From Acidovorax radicis N35 (lineage in GTDB: Bacteria; Pseudomonadota; Gammaproteobacteria; Burkholderiales; Burkholderiaceae_C), in NCBI RefSeq assembly GCF_000204195.1, contig NZ_AFBG01000025.1, positions 107,079 to 171,078 of the forward strand: a stretch of 64,000 nucleotides of DNA, given 5' to 3'. Position 1 is the stretch's first letter, and every line of letters begins with the position of its first letter. The position numbers and the translations under genes are program-made. The notes beneath the pieces are model-generated. The model was not told where the DNA came from. It did no database searches and was given only the letters and a program-made list of their open reading frames with translations. Below are positions 32,490 to 40,718 of this stretch, one piece after another.

Positions 32490-33197
32490 ATGACCAATAC
32501 TATTAAAAACATAGCTGCTAACGCATATCAGTCAAGCGCTAGAGGCCTGTTTGCCTCTATTTTTTCTGTGGTGGTGCTCGGCATCGCAGGCTGTTCGGCG
32601 CTGCCCAGCCCGCCATCGCGCCCCGCACTGTATGACTTTGGCCCCGGCGCACTTGCCCCGGTGCCCACCGACCGCCGCGCGCCCCTGCCACCCCTGGCGC
32701 TGGCCGATGTGGAGGCCCCCGGCCTGCCCGAAGGGAGCAATGCCGTGCTCTACCGCCTGGCCTATTCCGACACCCAGCAGCTGCGCCCGTACAGCCAGGC
32801 CCGCTGGAGCCAGCCGCCTGCGCAGTTGCTGCAGCAGCGCCTGCGTGAACACCTGGGCCAGCGGCGTGCGGTGCTCAAGGCCGACGATGCTGCGGCCCAG
32901 GCACGCGATACGGCCCAGGGCAACCGGCTGCCTTCGGTGTTGCGCGTGGAGCTGGAGGAGTTCAGCCACATCTTCGTCCAGCCGACCGAGAGTGCGGGCG
33001 TGGTGCGCCTGCGCGCCACGGTGGTGGACCTGACGCTGTCTGGTGAAGTGCTGCGCGGCCAGCGCGTGTTCATCGCGCGCACCCCCGCGCGCAGTGCCGA
33101 CGCAGCGGGCGGCGTGGCCGCACTGGCCGAGGCGTCCACCCAGGTGGCGCAGGAACTGGCCGCGTGGGTGGAACAGGTGGGCGACGTCCGCCAATGA
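32490..33197 (+). CDS. ABC-type transport auxiliary lipoprotein (PqiC/DUF330-like)
   Basis: A 235-residue outer-membrane lipoprotein of the MCE system. Lipobox LGIAGC (Cys about residue 35) follows a hydrophobic run. The mature part contains YDFGPGALAPVPTDRR and LPPLALADVEAPGL, then the RQ-rich YRLAYSDTQQLRPYSQARWS motif of the ABC_trans_aux family. It probably docks the MCE complex at the outer membrane. Odd feature: residues about 4-22 of the signal peptide are encoded by an AGCGCT repeat (32493-32565), giving ATAGCTGCTAACGCATATCA instead of a typical signal n-region. Confidence 0.85.
   Translation: MTNTIKNIAANAYQSSARGLFASIFSVVVLGIAGCSALPSPPSRPALYDFGPGALAPVPTDRRAPLPPLALADVEAPGLPEGSNAVLYRLAYSDTQQLRPYSQARWSQPPAQLLQQRLREHLGQRRAVLKADDAAAQARDTAQGNRLPSVLRVELEEFSHIFVQPTESAGVVRLRATVVDLTLSGEVLRGQRVFIARTPARSADAAGGVAALAEASTQVAQELAAWVEQVGDVRQ
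32493..32565 (+). repeat. AGCGCT repeat (family B) inside a signal-peptide coding region
   Basis: ACATAGCTGCTAACGCATAT followed by CAGTCAAGCGCTAGAGGCCT is a family-B copy starting one codon after the lipoprotein ATG. It is read in frame as the n-region and start of the hydrophobic core. Flanking A- and T-tracts (TATTAAAA, CTCTATTTTTTC) match other copies. Confidence 0.75.
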
Positions 33198-33292
33198 CGC
33201 GGCGGGGCAGCCCGCCGGGCTGAGCCGCAAGACGCTGCACAGACTTGCCCCAAGGAGCGCGGCGGAGCGCAGGCCATGGAGCGGGTGTTTCC

Positions 33293-33332
33293 TTGGGGGG
33301 AGTCCCCCCAATCGCTGGACTGAAGTCCAGCG
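33293..33332. other. Two adjacent perfect hairpins downstream of the MCE operon
   Basis: TTGGGGGG-AGT-CCCCCCAA (33293-311) and CGCTGGACT-GA-AGTCCAGCG (33313-332) lie back to back, about 100 bp after the lipoprotein stop and 120 bp before the next ATG. There is no T-run. They may end or protect the MCE message, or be a further repeat type; I saw no second copy. Confidence 0.55.
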
Positions 33333-33452
33333 CATCGCACATGTCTGGGTGGTGTGCTGGCGTGGGCACGGGCACATTTCCAACGGCCGCCGCAGTGCGT
33401 ACCATGTCGCTTCCCGTATCCAAAAATCACACAACACATCGAGAGGGACGCC

Positions 33453-34235
33453 ATGTTCATCGTCTGGGGGAAGAAGCTCGTCTATCGAAAACTCGGCCAT
33501 GTGGCCGATTTTTGTCCCATCTGCCGCAAACCACGCGCCTTCGTGCTGCAACGCCTGGGTTCAGCGGGGCACGTGTACTACATCACGGTGAGCCAGGGAG
33601 AGCTGGTGGGCTACGAGCGCACCTGCGTGCGTTGCGACACCTCGTTCAATGCCGAGCCCACCCATTACGCTGCAGTGGCACCCAAGCCCGCGCCTTTGCC
33701 CGAGTTGGCGCGGCAGACCTTTCCGAACCTGGAGCAGGCCTGGAAGGAGCGGTTGGACCTGGAGCGGCAATTGCGCGCGGACCCGCGCGCCCTGCACGCC
33801 GATGACCGCAAGGCGCTGATCCGCAGCCCATTTCTGCTGCTGTCGCCCAAGGTCGAAAAGCGTTTTGCATCCACCCATTTCGACAAGGAGGTCGGCATCT
33901 CCGCCCTCGTCGCGCTGGGCCTGATGATTGCAGGGCCCGCCATCGTGCACAAGCTGTCTCCCGACTCGTCCGACCTGGCGGTGCTGGTGTTCATGGCCCT
34001 GGGCGTGCTGCTCGTGATCGTGCAGATGGTGCTGGCGGGCGGGCGGTTCATGCGGCGCGAGGTAGTGCCGGTGCTCGCCCAGTGCCTGCGGCCCCTGCAG
34101 CCCACACCCGGCGAGTTGCAGGCCGTGATGGCGGAGCTCAAGACCTTGCGGCACAAGATGGCCAGCAAGCTCAAGCTGGCGGAACTGATCGCGCACATCC
34201 GGGGCCCGCAGGGCGCCGCCGGGGCGCGCGGCTGA
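33453..34235 (+). CDS. Zinc-ribbon-like membrane protein of unknown function
   Basis: A 260-residue protein. A four-cysteine ribbon lies near the N-terminus (CPIC at about 26-29, CVRC at about 61-64). A helical soluble middle follows, then two hydrophobic helices (about 151-170, ISALVALGLMIAGPAIVHKL; about 176-195, LAVLVFMALGVLLVIVQMVL). The charged helical tail reads KTLRHKMASKLKLAELIAHI. No enzymatic motif is seen. ATG 33453 follows GAGAGGG and begins the conserved-looking FIVWGKKLVYRKLGHVADFC. It stands alone, convergent with the NDH-2 gene. Confidence 0.72.
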   Translation: MFIVWGKKLVYRKLGHVADFCPICRKPRAFVLQRLGSAGHVYYITVSQGELVGYERTCVRCDTSFNAEPTHYAAVAPKPAPLPELARQTFPNLEQAWKERLDLERQLRADPRALHADDRKALIRSPFLLLSPKVEKRFASTHFDKEVGISALVALGLMIAGPAIVHKLSPDSSDLAVLVFMALGVLLVIVQMVLAGGRFMRREVVPVLAQCLRPLQPTPGELQAVMAELKTLRHKMASKLKLAELIAHIRGPQGAAGARG

Positions 34236-34290
34236 ATCAGGTCCTTGGAACGTCGGTACGCAGGCGGGGCGAGACGGCGTACTCTCGCTG

Positions 34291-34317
34291 CGGTGCTGCG
34301 GTGCTGCGGTGCTGCGG
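34291..34317. repeat. Three-unit 8-bp tandem repeat
   Basis: CGGTGCTG occurs three times in a row, plus CGG, between the convergent zinc-ribbon gene and the NDH-2 stop at 34319-321. It ends one base before the stop codon, so unit changes would not alter either protein. Confidence 0.75.
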
Positions 34318-34318
34318 C

Positions 34319-35722
34319 CTACGGCTGGGGTTTTTGGGGGGGCTTCGACACAGACGCAGCGGCCACCGAAGGCTGCCCCTCGATCCCCGTCACCACCCGC
34401 GCATAGCGCGCAAAGCTCCAGTACGCCCAGGCCCAGTCCAGCAGCACCACCAGGCGGTTGCGAAAGCCGATCAGGAAGTAGACGTGCGCGAAGAGCCAGA
34501 ACAGCCACGCAAAGTAGCCTGAGAACCGCACCGGCCCGGCGGGTGAGGTGAGGTCCACCACGGCGGAGTTGCGGCCGATGGTGGCCAGGTTGCCGTAGTC
34601 GCTGTAGCGGAACGGCTGCGCGGGCTGGCCACTGAGCCGGCGCAGGATGTTGGCGGCGGCGACCCGGCCCATCTGCTTGGCGCCGGGGGATACGCCGGGG
34701 ACAGGCGTCGGCTCCTGGCCGGGCGCGTGGCTCTTGGCCGCAGCCAGGTCGCCGATCACGCTGATTTCGGGGTGGCCGGGCAGCGTGAGGTCGGGCGCCA
34801 CGACCACGCGGCCAGCGCGGTCGGTGGTGCACCCGGTGGCCTCGGCCAGCTGGCGGCCCAGCGCAGAAGCGGCCACGCCCGCAGCCCAGACAATGCACTT
34901 GCTCTTTATTTGATAGCTATTTGCGCCTGATGAATCAGCGCTGGATGGCGATTCGACCATCAGTCCCTCGGCGTCAATGGCGGTAACGCGGGCGTTGAGG
35001 CGCACTTCCACCCCCAGCTTTTCCAGCTGCTCCCTGGCGCGCTGGCTCAGCGTCTCCGGCATGGACTGGAGCACGCGGGCGCCGCCTTCGAGCAGGATGA
35101 TTTTTGCGCTGGCCGGGTCGATGTGCCGGAACTCGCCCGGCAGCGTGTGGCGTGCGATCTCGGCCAGGGTGCCCGCCATCTCCACGCCCGTGGGGCCGGC
35201 GCCGACGACCACAAAGTTGAGCCAGTCGGCGCGGCGCACAGGGTCCGTCTCTTTTTCGGCGGCCTCGAAGGCCAGCAGGATACGGCGGCGGATCTCGAAG
35301 GCATCGTCCAGCGTCTTGAGCCCGGGCGCGTGGGTGGCCCAGGCGTCCTGGCCGAAGTAGCTGTGCGTGGCACCGGCCGCGACGATGAGGTGGTCGTAGG
35401 GCAGGGGCGCGGAGGGATGGGATCCGCCCTTCAGGTGTACGGTGCGTGCCGCCACATCGATGTGCGTGACCTCGCCCAGCAAGGTCGTGACGTTGGGCTG
35501 CTGGCGAAACAGGTGGCGGATGGGCGCCGCGATGGCCGGGGCCGACAGCCCGGCGGTGGCGACCTGGTAGAGCAGGGGCTGGAAGAGGTGGTGGTTGGTC
35601 TTGTCGATGAGCGTCACGTCCAGTGCGGCACCACGCAGCGCACGGGCGGCTTCAAGGCCGCCGAAGCCGCAGCCGATGATGACAACACGGGGACGGGGCG
35701 AGGGAGCGGAGGAAGTGGTCAT
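34319..35722 (-). CDS. Type II NADH:quinone oxidoreductase (NDH-2)
   Basis: A 467-residue single-subunit flavoprotein that passes electrons from NADH to quinone without pumping protons. FAD site VVIIGCGFGGLEAARALRG (13-31), the NAD site FVVVGAGPTGVEMAGTLAEI (170-189), GDLAA with flavin contacts, and an amphipathic/hydrophobic C-terminal segment (FSGYFAWLFWLFAHVYFLIG) for membrane binding. ATG 35722 gives the standard start. Odd: residues about 258-275 (PSSADSSGANSYQIKSK) are encoded by an in-frame AGCGCT repeat and form an extra loop before VWAAGVAAS. Confidence 0.92.
   Translation of the reverse strand: MTTSSAPSPRPRVVIIGCGFGGLEAARALRGAALDVTLIDKTNHHLFQPLLYQVATAGLSAPAIAAPIRHLFRQQPNVTTLLGEVTHIDVAARTVHLKGGSHPSAPLPYDHLIVAAGATHSYFGQDAWATHAPGLKTLDDAFEIRRRILLAFEAAEKETDPVRRADWLNFVVVGAGPTGVEMAGTLAEIARHTLPGEFRHIDPASAKIILLEGGARVLQSMPETLSQRAREQLEKLGVEVRLNARVTAIDAEGLMVESPSSADSSGANSYQIKSKCIVWAAGVAASALGRQLAEATGCTTDRAGRVVVAPDLTLPGHPEISVIGDLAAAKSHAPGQEPTPVPGVSPGAKQMGRVAAANILRRLSGQPAQPFRYSDYGNLATIGRNSAVVDLTSPAGPVRFSGYFAWLFWLFAHVYFLIGFRNRLVVLLDWAWAYWSFARYARVVTGIEGQPSVAAASVSKPPQKPQP
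34903..34950 (-). repeat. AGCGCT repeat (family B) inserted in frame in the NDH-2 gene
   Basis: On the plus strand, TTTATTTGATAGCTATTTGC followed by GCCTGATGAATCAGCGCTGG is a recognisable family-B copy. It lies inside the NDH-2 gene and encodes a Ser-rich loop without breaking the frame. Confidence 0.78.
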
Positions 35723-35840
35723 GCCCCCATTATTGGGGCTCGCAGCTTCCGGGCGGCCAGTGAAACTGGCGCCGCCTTGGGCAAGGGCAGCAAGCCAAGG
35801 CCCGCCCCGAGCGGCGCAGCCGCTCGGGGGATGTTTCACA

Positions 35841-37286
35841 TCAAGCCATAAAGCCCAGGTTGGTCGGGTAGTCGGCCCCGCCGAAGTGGCTCAGGTTGGG
35901 CAGCACACCCGGCAGTTCGCTGTTGCTCACGCCAAACCAGCTGGCCAGCGTGGCCGCGTATTGGTCCACCGAGGTGCTGGGCAGCAGGCGACCCTGGCCC
36001 ACATGCCATTGGTCGTTGGCATCGGCGGTGTTGGTGATGCTGACCGGGGGGGCCTTGCCGTAGAAGGCCTTGCCCTTGACCGCGCCACCCACCATGAGAT
36101 GGTGGCTGCCCCAGCCGTGGTCCGAGCCGTCGCCGTTGGAGCTGAGCGTGCGGCCGAAGTCCGAGGCCGTGAACGCCGTCACCTTGTCGGCCACGCCCAG
36201 TTCGACGGTGGCGTTGTAGAACGCGGTCATGGCTTCGCTCACGCGCTGCATGAGCGTGGGCTGCTGCGAGATCAGGTTGTCGTGCAGGTCGAAGCCGCCG
36301 AGCGACACCATGAAGACCTGCCGTTTGCTGCCCAATGTGGTGCGCGCGCCGATGAGGCGGGCGACCATCTTGAGCTGGTCGGCGAGCGAATTGCTGGAGG
36401 GGAAGGCCGTGGCCAGGTTGACCCCGGCCAGCCCCGAGGTGATGGAGGCTTCTGCGCCCACGGCCCGCGCGGTGACGCGGTTGTATTCGTTTTCCAGCGT
36501 CTGGCCGCTGTTTTGCTGGATCAGCGAGCTGAGTGCCGCGCGCACGGCCGTGGAGCCATAGACGTTGTTCTTGACGCCGTTGATCGCGATCGCGCCGTTG
36601 GTGCTGACCTGGTACTGCAGCGCGGAGTCACCCGAGAGGAACACCGCATTGCCCGTGACGGAGATGCAGGTGAACAGCGAACTGCCGTTGGAGGACAGCG
36701 CCAGGTCGCCGATGTTGCCGCCCCAGCCCACGGTGGAGCCTTCGGGCGAAGACGACTGCCAGACCGACTGCTGGTCGTTGTGCGAGAACAGCTTGGGGGG
36801 CAGCGGGTACAGCGTGCGGTTGCTGCTGCTGTACTGCGCACGGGTGAGTGGCACCACCAGGGGACCCACGTTCAGCTGCACGGCGGCCTTGCCGGTGTTG
36901 AACAGGTTCGTCAGCCCGGTCATGGCGGGGTGCAGTGCGTACTGCCGCCCCCCGGCCAGCGGCGTGGTGGGGGTGAGCAGCGTGGGCGTGAGCGCGGACT
37001 TGGCCAGGGCGATGCCACCGGCCGTCTGGCCGGCCCCGCCGCCACGGATGGCGTTGTACTTGTTGTAGCTGTCGTCGTCGTAGGTGATGACAGTGTTGCC
37101 ATAGTCATTGCCGCCGTACAGGAAGACGCAGACCAGCGCCTTGTAGTCCGTGGCCGTGAAGGCTGCGGCCTCGCCAACGGCCGCGAGATTGAGCGCAAAG
37201 GGCAGGGCCGTGCCCGCCATGCCCAGCTGGGCCGAGCGGCGCAGGAAAGCGCGGCGGGAGTGGAGTTCGGGTTGGAGGAGATGCAT
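35841..37286 (-). CDS. DUF1501 domain protein with Tat-type signal
   Basis: A 481-residue exported protein. The N-terminus has a twin-arginine motif SRRAFLRRS followed by a hydrophobic run (GMAGTALPFALNLAAVGEAA), as in Tat substrates. DUF1501 landmarks are VFLYGGNDYGNTVI, the FSHNDQQSVWQSS segment, VSLGGFDLHDNL and the late GSDHGWGSHHLMVGGAVKG block. The family is related to alkaline-phosphatase/sulfatase-like folds and is usually encoded next to DUF1800. It starts 11 bp after the DUF1800 gene. Activity unknown. Confidence 0.88.
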   Translation of the reverse strand: MHLLQPELHSRRAFLRRSAQLGMAGTALPFALNLAAVGEAAAFTATDYKALVCVFLYGGNDYGNTVITYDDDSYNKYNAIRGGGAGQTAGGIALAKSALTPTLLTPTTPLAGGRQYALHPAMTGLTNLFNTGKAAVQLNVGPLVVPLTRAQYSSSNRTLYPLPPKLFSHNDQQSVWQSSSPEGSTVGWGGNIGDLALSSNGSSLFTCISVTGNAVFLSGDSALQYQVSTNGAIAINGVKNNVYGSTAVRAALSSLIQQNSGQTLENEYNRVTARAVGAEASITSGLAGVNLATAFPSSNSLADQLKMVARLIGARTTLGSKRQVFMVSLGGFDLHDNLISQQPTLMQRVSEAMTAFYNATVELGVADKVTAFTASDFGRTLSSNGDGSDHGWGSHHLMVGGAVKGKAFYGKAPPVSITNTADANDQWHVGQGRLLPSTSVDQYAATLASWFGVSNSELPGVLPNLSHFGGADYPTNLGFMA

Positions 37287-37297
37287 GGCGGCGCGCC

Positions 37298-39322
37298 TTA
37301 TTTCTGGATCAGGTATTCGGCCGAGGCCATGACGAGGAAAATCGCGGCCGCCACGCGGTCGCGCTTGGCGTTGTCCGCGCTCGCGGCCGTGACGGACGTG
37401 GTCTTGAGGGCATCCGCGATGAGCTTGATGGTGGCCGCAGACAGTTGGCCGCCGGTCATGAGCAGGTTGACCCGGTCGACCAGCGCGTCGGCATCGGCCA
37501 CGATGGCCAGTTCGTTGGTGTAGGCCGCCTTGATGTCGACGCCGTTGTTGCTGGTGCTGCCGTTGTTGGGCAGGTCTGGCGCGTTCACGAAGATGCCGTT
37601 GCGGATCACGCCCTGCATGTAGTTGAGGTAGCCGCCCACGCTGCTTTCGTTGACGAGCTGGAACTCCGGCGCCACGGCGCCCGCCGTGGCCAGAGCGGTC
37701 GAGGGCGGCACATAGCCCGGCCGGAAGAAGTTGAACACCGACGGCGAGCGCAGCGGGCTCTGCGCCAGGCGCGAACCCGCCGAGCTGAGGTCGCCGATCT
37801 TCCAGCTGCCATATTGCGAAGCGATGCCGAACGTGCGGCCCCATTGCACGAAGCGCAACATGGGTTCGCGCAGCCGGCCGAACATGGCGTCCGTGAGCCC
37901 GGCGGGCCCGCGGGCCTCGTTGTCCAGCAAAACCGCCTTGACCACGGCGCGCATGTCGCCGCGCACGCCGACACCGTTGTTGTTGAAGGCGGCGGCCACG
38001 CGGCTCACGTAGCCCGGCGATGGATTGCTGGTGACCAGGCGCTGGATCAGCTGCTTGCCGATGAACGGCCCCACGTTGGGGTGGTTGAAGATGGTGTCCA
38101 GCGCGGTCTTGAGCGCCGCCGCGCCGGGGGTGCCGGCGGCAACGGTGGTGCCCAGGAAGGTGGCGGCCAGCGTGGAGTGCCGCGACTCGGTGAGTGCCAT
38201 GGGCAGCCGCGTGAAATGGGTGCTGGGCACGGTGCGCGTGGTACCCGGCACGGTGGTCTGCACGTTTTGCGACTGGTCGTAGTCGTAGCCCGTGAACACG
38301 CGTGCCAGGTTGGTGATGTCGCTTTGGGTATAGCTGTCGACCACTTGGCCCGAGCCATCGCGCTTGGCCGTGCCGTCCTGGTTGAGGTCCACGAGCCCGA
38401 TGGACATCAGCTGGAGGATCTCGCGCGCATAGTTCTCGTCGGGCTGGCGGCCCGTGGAGGGGTTTTCCTTCTGGTTGCCGCGCGTGTTGAGGTAGTAGCC
38501 CATCGCGGGGTTGAGGGTCACGTCCTCCAGCAGCTGGCGGAAGTTGCCGAAGGCATTGGCCACGAGCTGGTCCCAATAGTGGGCGATGGCGTGGCTGCGC
38601 CAGCTGAAGTCCAGGCCCGAGAGCGATACCACGCAGATTTCGGACAGCGCGAGGGCCACGCGTTTGCGCAGCCCGTCGGTGGACGTCATGAGCTGCTGCC
38701 AGATCATGCAGTCGCCCGGGTAGGTGTTGTCGTAGTACGACGTGGTGTTGTCCACCGTGTTGTAGCCGCGCTGGTTCAGCCAGTCCCACCCCTTGGTGCC
38801 AACGGGCAGGCTGAACTGGTTGTTGATCCAGCCGTCGTAGGTGCCGGCGCGCAGGGTGGCAATCTCGCCCGTCGAGGCCGAGAACTGCGCTTGCAGCAGG
38901 AAGCGGGCCGCCTCCGAATCGGTGCCGGCCTTTGTGTACGTGTAGGAGCCCGCACCCGGGGCCGGTGGAGGCGGCGGGGGCGGTGGAGTCGATGGCCCCG
39001 GCGCGGGCGTGGGCCCGGGCGCCGGTGCAGGCCCGGGGGAAGGGGGCGTCGTGGGGCTGGGTGTGGGGGCCGGGCCGGGGGTAGGGGCCGGGCCTGGCGT
39101 GGGGGTCGGTGTGGTCCCTGGAGCGGGCGTCGCGGGCGGGCTCACGGTGTCATCGGCTGCGTCGCCGCCACCGCAGGCTGCCAGCGCCACGCTGGCCATC
39201 AGGGCGGCGAGCGTGGCTTCCTTGGGCAGCGGGGCCGGGCGTGGAGCCGCCTGCGCGGTGTCGATTCCCTCTGCAACTTCGGCAGGCGCCGCTGCGCGAG
39301 GTTCCTCTTTCATCAGTGTCAT
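37298..39322 (-). CDS. DUF1800 domain lipoprotein with proline-rich linker
   Basis: A 674-residue protein. A long charged N-region leads to a hydrophobic run with a lipobox-like LAAC (Cys about 53 in ASVALAACGGGD), so it is probably a lipoprotein. A Pro/Thr/Gly linker of about 65 residues (PTPTPGPAPTPGPAPTPSPT...) tethers the DUF1800 domain, which shows RFLLQAQFSASTGEIATL, the YAREILQLMSIGLVDL signature and FNFFRPGYVPP. First gene of a two-gene unit with DUF1501. ATG 39322 gives a plausible signal; an upstream ATG at 39391 is less likely. Confidence 0.85.
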   Translation of the reverse strand: MTLMKEEPRAAAPAEVAEGIDTAQAAPRPAPLPKEATLAALMASVALAACGGGDAADDTVSPPATPAPGTTPTPTPGPAPTPGPAPTPSPTTPPSPGPAPAPGPTPAPGPSTPPPPPPPPAPGAGSYTYTKAGTDSEAARFLLQAQFSASTGEIATLRAGTYDGWINNQFSLPVGTKGWDWLNQRGYNTVDNTTSYYDNTYPGDCMIWQQLMTSTDGLRKRVALALSEICVVSLSGLDFSWRSHAIAHYWDQLVANAFGNFRQLLEDVTLNPAMGYYLNTRGNQKENPSTGRQPDENYAREILQLMSIGLVDLNQDGTAKRDGSGQVVDSYTQSDITNLARVFTGYDYDQSQNVQTTVPGTTRTVPSTHFTRLPMALTESRHSTLAATFLGTTVAAGTPGAAALKTALDTIFNHPNVGPFIGKQLIQRLVTSNPSPGYVSRVAAAFNNNGVGVRGDMRAVVKAVLLDNEARGPAGLTDAMFGRLREPMLRFVQWGRTFGIASQYGSWKIGDLSSAGSRLAQSPLRSPSVFNFFRPGYVPPSTALATAGAVAPEFQLVNESSVGGYLNYMQGVIRNGIFVNAPDLPNNGSTSNNGVDIKAAYTNELAIVADADALVDRVNLLMTGGQLSAATIKLIADALKTTSVTAASADNAKRDRVAAAIFLVMASAEYLIQK

Positions 39323-39745
39323 GGTGGGTCTGCTAGTTGTTGGTAGCGGGAGCAACACCACACGCAGAGCTATCAGGCGCCCTGCATGCATGGACGGTGC
39401 GCTTCGGTAGCTCTGCCATGGATGCCAAGGCCTGGTCCAAGTGTATGGATTTGCAACTGAGAGCCTGTTGGGCTAAATCGTTATGAATGACTACAACGGT
39501 CACCAAATGCAACGGTTTACGCAAAGAGGCTGGTTTCGATTAAGGCGTATTCCCGCCGGATCTTGCTGCGCACCCTGCGGCGGCTTGTCCGGCAGCGGTG
39601 TAGTCCAGAGGCCGACGTTCGCTGCCACCGGGAGCCTACGCGCGGCGCACTGCAGTGTTTCTACAGTGGGCTCATCGCTGTCCGGCACCGTTTACCGCCA
39701 TATCGGTGGCATGGCCGCAGCGAGCCACTCTCAAGGATGAAGACC
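39323..39745. other. 423-bp intergenic region before the CsbD gene
   Basis: Divergent between the DUF1800 lipoprotein and CsbD genes. A promoter-like TTGCAA-17-TAAATC lies at 39451-39479. A short plus-strand frame from 39483 has no family features and its C-terminus is low-complexity, so I do not call it. No repeat of family A or B was seen. Confidence 0.45.
39451..39479 (+). promoter_or_regulatory. Candidate sigma-70 promoter for the csbD-type gene
   Basis: TTGCAA (39451-456), 17-bp spacer, TAAATC (39474-479). It would give a leader of about 260 nt before the CsbD start at 39746, so a nearer stress promoter may also exist. Confidence 0.4.
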
Positions 39746-39964
39746 ATGAATGAAGACACCGTCAAGGGCAACTGGAAGCAGTTCAAGGGCAAGATGATTG
39801 AACAGTGGGGCAAGCTCACGAACGATGACTTCGACGTCATCGACGGCAAGCGCGAGCAGTTCCTGGGCAAGCTGCAAGAGCGCCAGGGCATTGCCCGCGA
39901 CGCCGCCGAAAAGCAGCTCAAGGAGTGGCAGGACCGCCACCCTGACTTTCGCTTCAACGACTGA
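39746..39964 (+). CDS. CsbD family stress protein
   Basis: A 72-residue CsbD-like protein. The pattern EDTVKGNWKQFKGKMIEQWG followed by KLTNDDFDVIDGKREQFLGK and a helical amphipathic C-terminus (ERQGIARDAAEKQLKEWQDR) is characteristic. CsbD proteins are small, highly charged and induced by general stress; their molecular role is unclear. ATG 39746 has AAGGA 8 bp upstream; an ATG at 39737 is too close to that site. A second small exported stress-like gene follows at 40088. Confidence 0.9.
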   Translation: MNEDTVKGNWKQFKGKMIEQWGKLTNDDFDVIDGKREQFLGKLQERQGIARDAAEKQLKEWQDRHPDFRFND

Positions 39965-40087
39965 CCGGGGTCTGGTGCCGGGGCCAGCCCCCTGCGCCTG
40001 AGCCGCACGGGCAACCAGCAGACGGCCGGCGCACCTTCGCACCGGCCTGCTCCCTATCCCCTACCTATCCAATTCGAGGAGAAACCC

Positions 40088-40669
40088 ATGAAATTCGCAC
40101 GAACTCTGATCGCTTCCGTGGCTGCTGGCCTGCTGGCAACCTCTGCCTTCGCCATGACAGCCCCTGAACACAAGGCCGCCAAGGACCAGATCTCGGCCGC
40201 CTACAAGGCCGACAAGCAAAAGTGTGATGCCCTGTCGGCCAACGCCAAGGACATCTGTGTGAAGGAAGCCAAGGGCAAGGAAGACGTGGCCAAGGCCGAG
40301 CTCGAAGCCCAGTACAAGCCCAGCGCAAAAGCCACCCAGAAGGTCGCCGAAGCCCGTGCTGACGCAGCCTACTCTGTCGCCAAGGAAAAATGCGATGACC
40401 TGAAGGGCAATGAAAAGGATGTCTGTGAAAAGGACGCCAAGGCTGCCCATGTGAAGGCCAAGGAAGATGCCAAGGTCGCCGCGGTGCAGGCCAAGCCCGC
40501 GGACAACGCTGCCGAAAAGGGCGCCGCCGTGGCGGAGGCCCGCAAGGATGCCAACGCAGAAAAGAACGACGCCAACTACAAGGCCGCCAAGGAGCGCTGC
40601 GATGCGCTGTCGGGTGATGCCAAGTCCAAGTGTGTGGACGACATGAAACGCATGTACGGCAAGAGCTGA
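40088..40669 (+). CDS. Exported Lys/Ala-rich protein with three C-x10-C repeats
   Basis: A 193-residue periplasmic protein with a clear signal peptide (MKFARTLIASVAAGLLATSA, cleavage FA-MT). The mature part has three copies of a module around a cysteine pair ten residues apart: C46/C57 (KCDALSANAKDIC), C102/C113 (KCDDLKGNEKDVC) and C171/C182 (RCDALSGDAKSKC), each preceded by Y-x2-A-K-x2. Between them is a Lys/Ala/Glu helix. No enzyme motif. Disulfide-stapled helical hairpins are a likely structure. RBS GAGGAG precedes ATG 40088, and it follows CsbD by 123 bp. Confidence 0.82.
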   Translation: MKFARTLIASVAAGLLATSAFAMTAPEHKAAKDQISAAYKADKQKCDALSANAKDICVKEAKGKEDVAKAELEAQYKPSAKATQKVAEARADAAYSVAKEKCDDLKGNEKDVCEKDAKAAHVKAKEDAKVAAVQAKPADNAAEKGAAVAEARKDANAEKNDANYKAAKERCDALSGDAKSKCVDDMKRMYGKS

Positions 40670-40718
40670 TCCCCTGTGGACCGCACAGTGGCCGGTACTC
40701 CCAGCCGCTGGCAGTCTT

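Noticed and set aside
35755..35835. GC-rich palindromic stretch between the DUF1501 and NDH-2 genes, possibly a family-A repeat
   Set aside because: It shares only a short GCGGGGC/CCCTTGC-like part and lacks the CCCCCTGAG and AGGGGGACGC blocks in order; kept out of the family.
35841..38789. A 982-codon minus-strand open frame spanning both DUF genes
   Set aside because: Its first half is a frame-shifted shadow of the DUF1800 gene with Arg/Gly/His-rich nonsense composition; only the part from 37286 is real (DUF1501).
39483..39740. Possible 85-residue gene upstream of csbD
   Set aside because: No ribosome site, starts almost at the predicted transcript start, low-complexity content and no family features.
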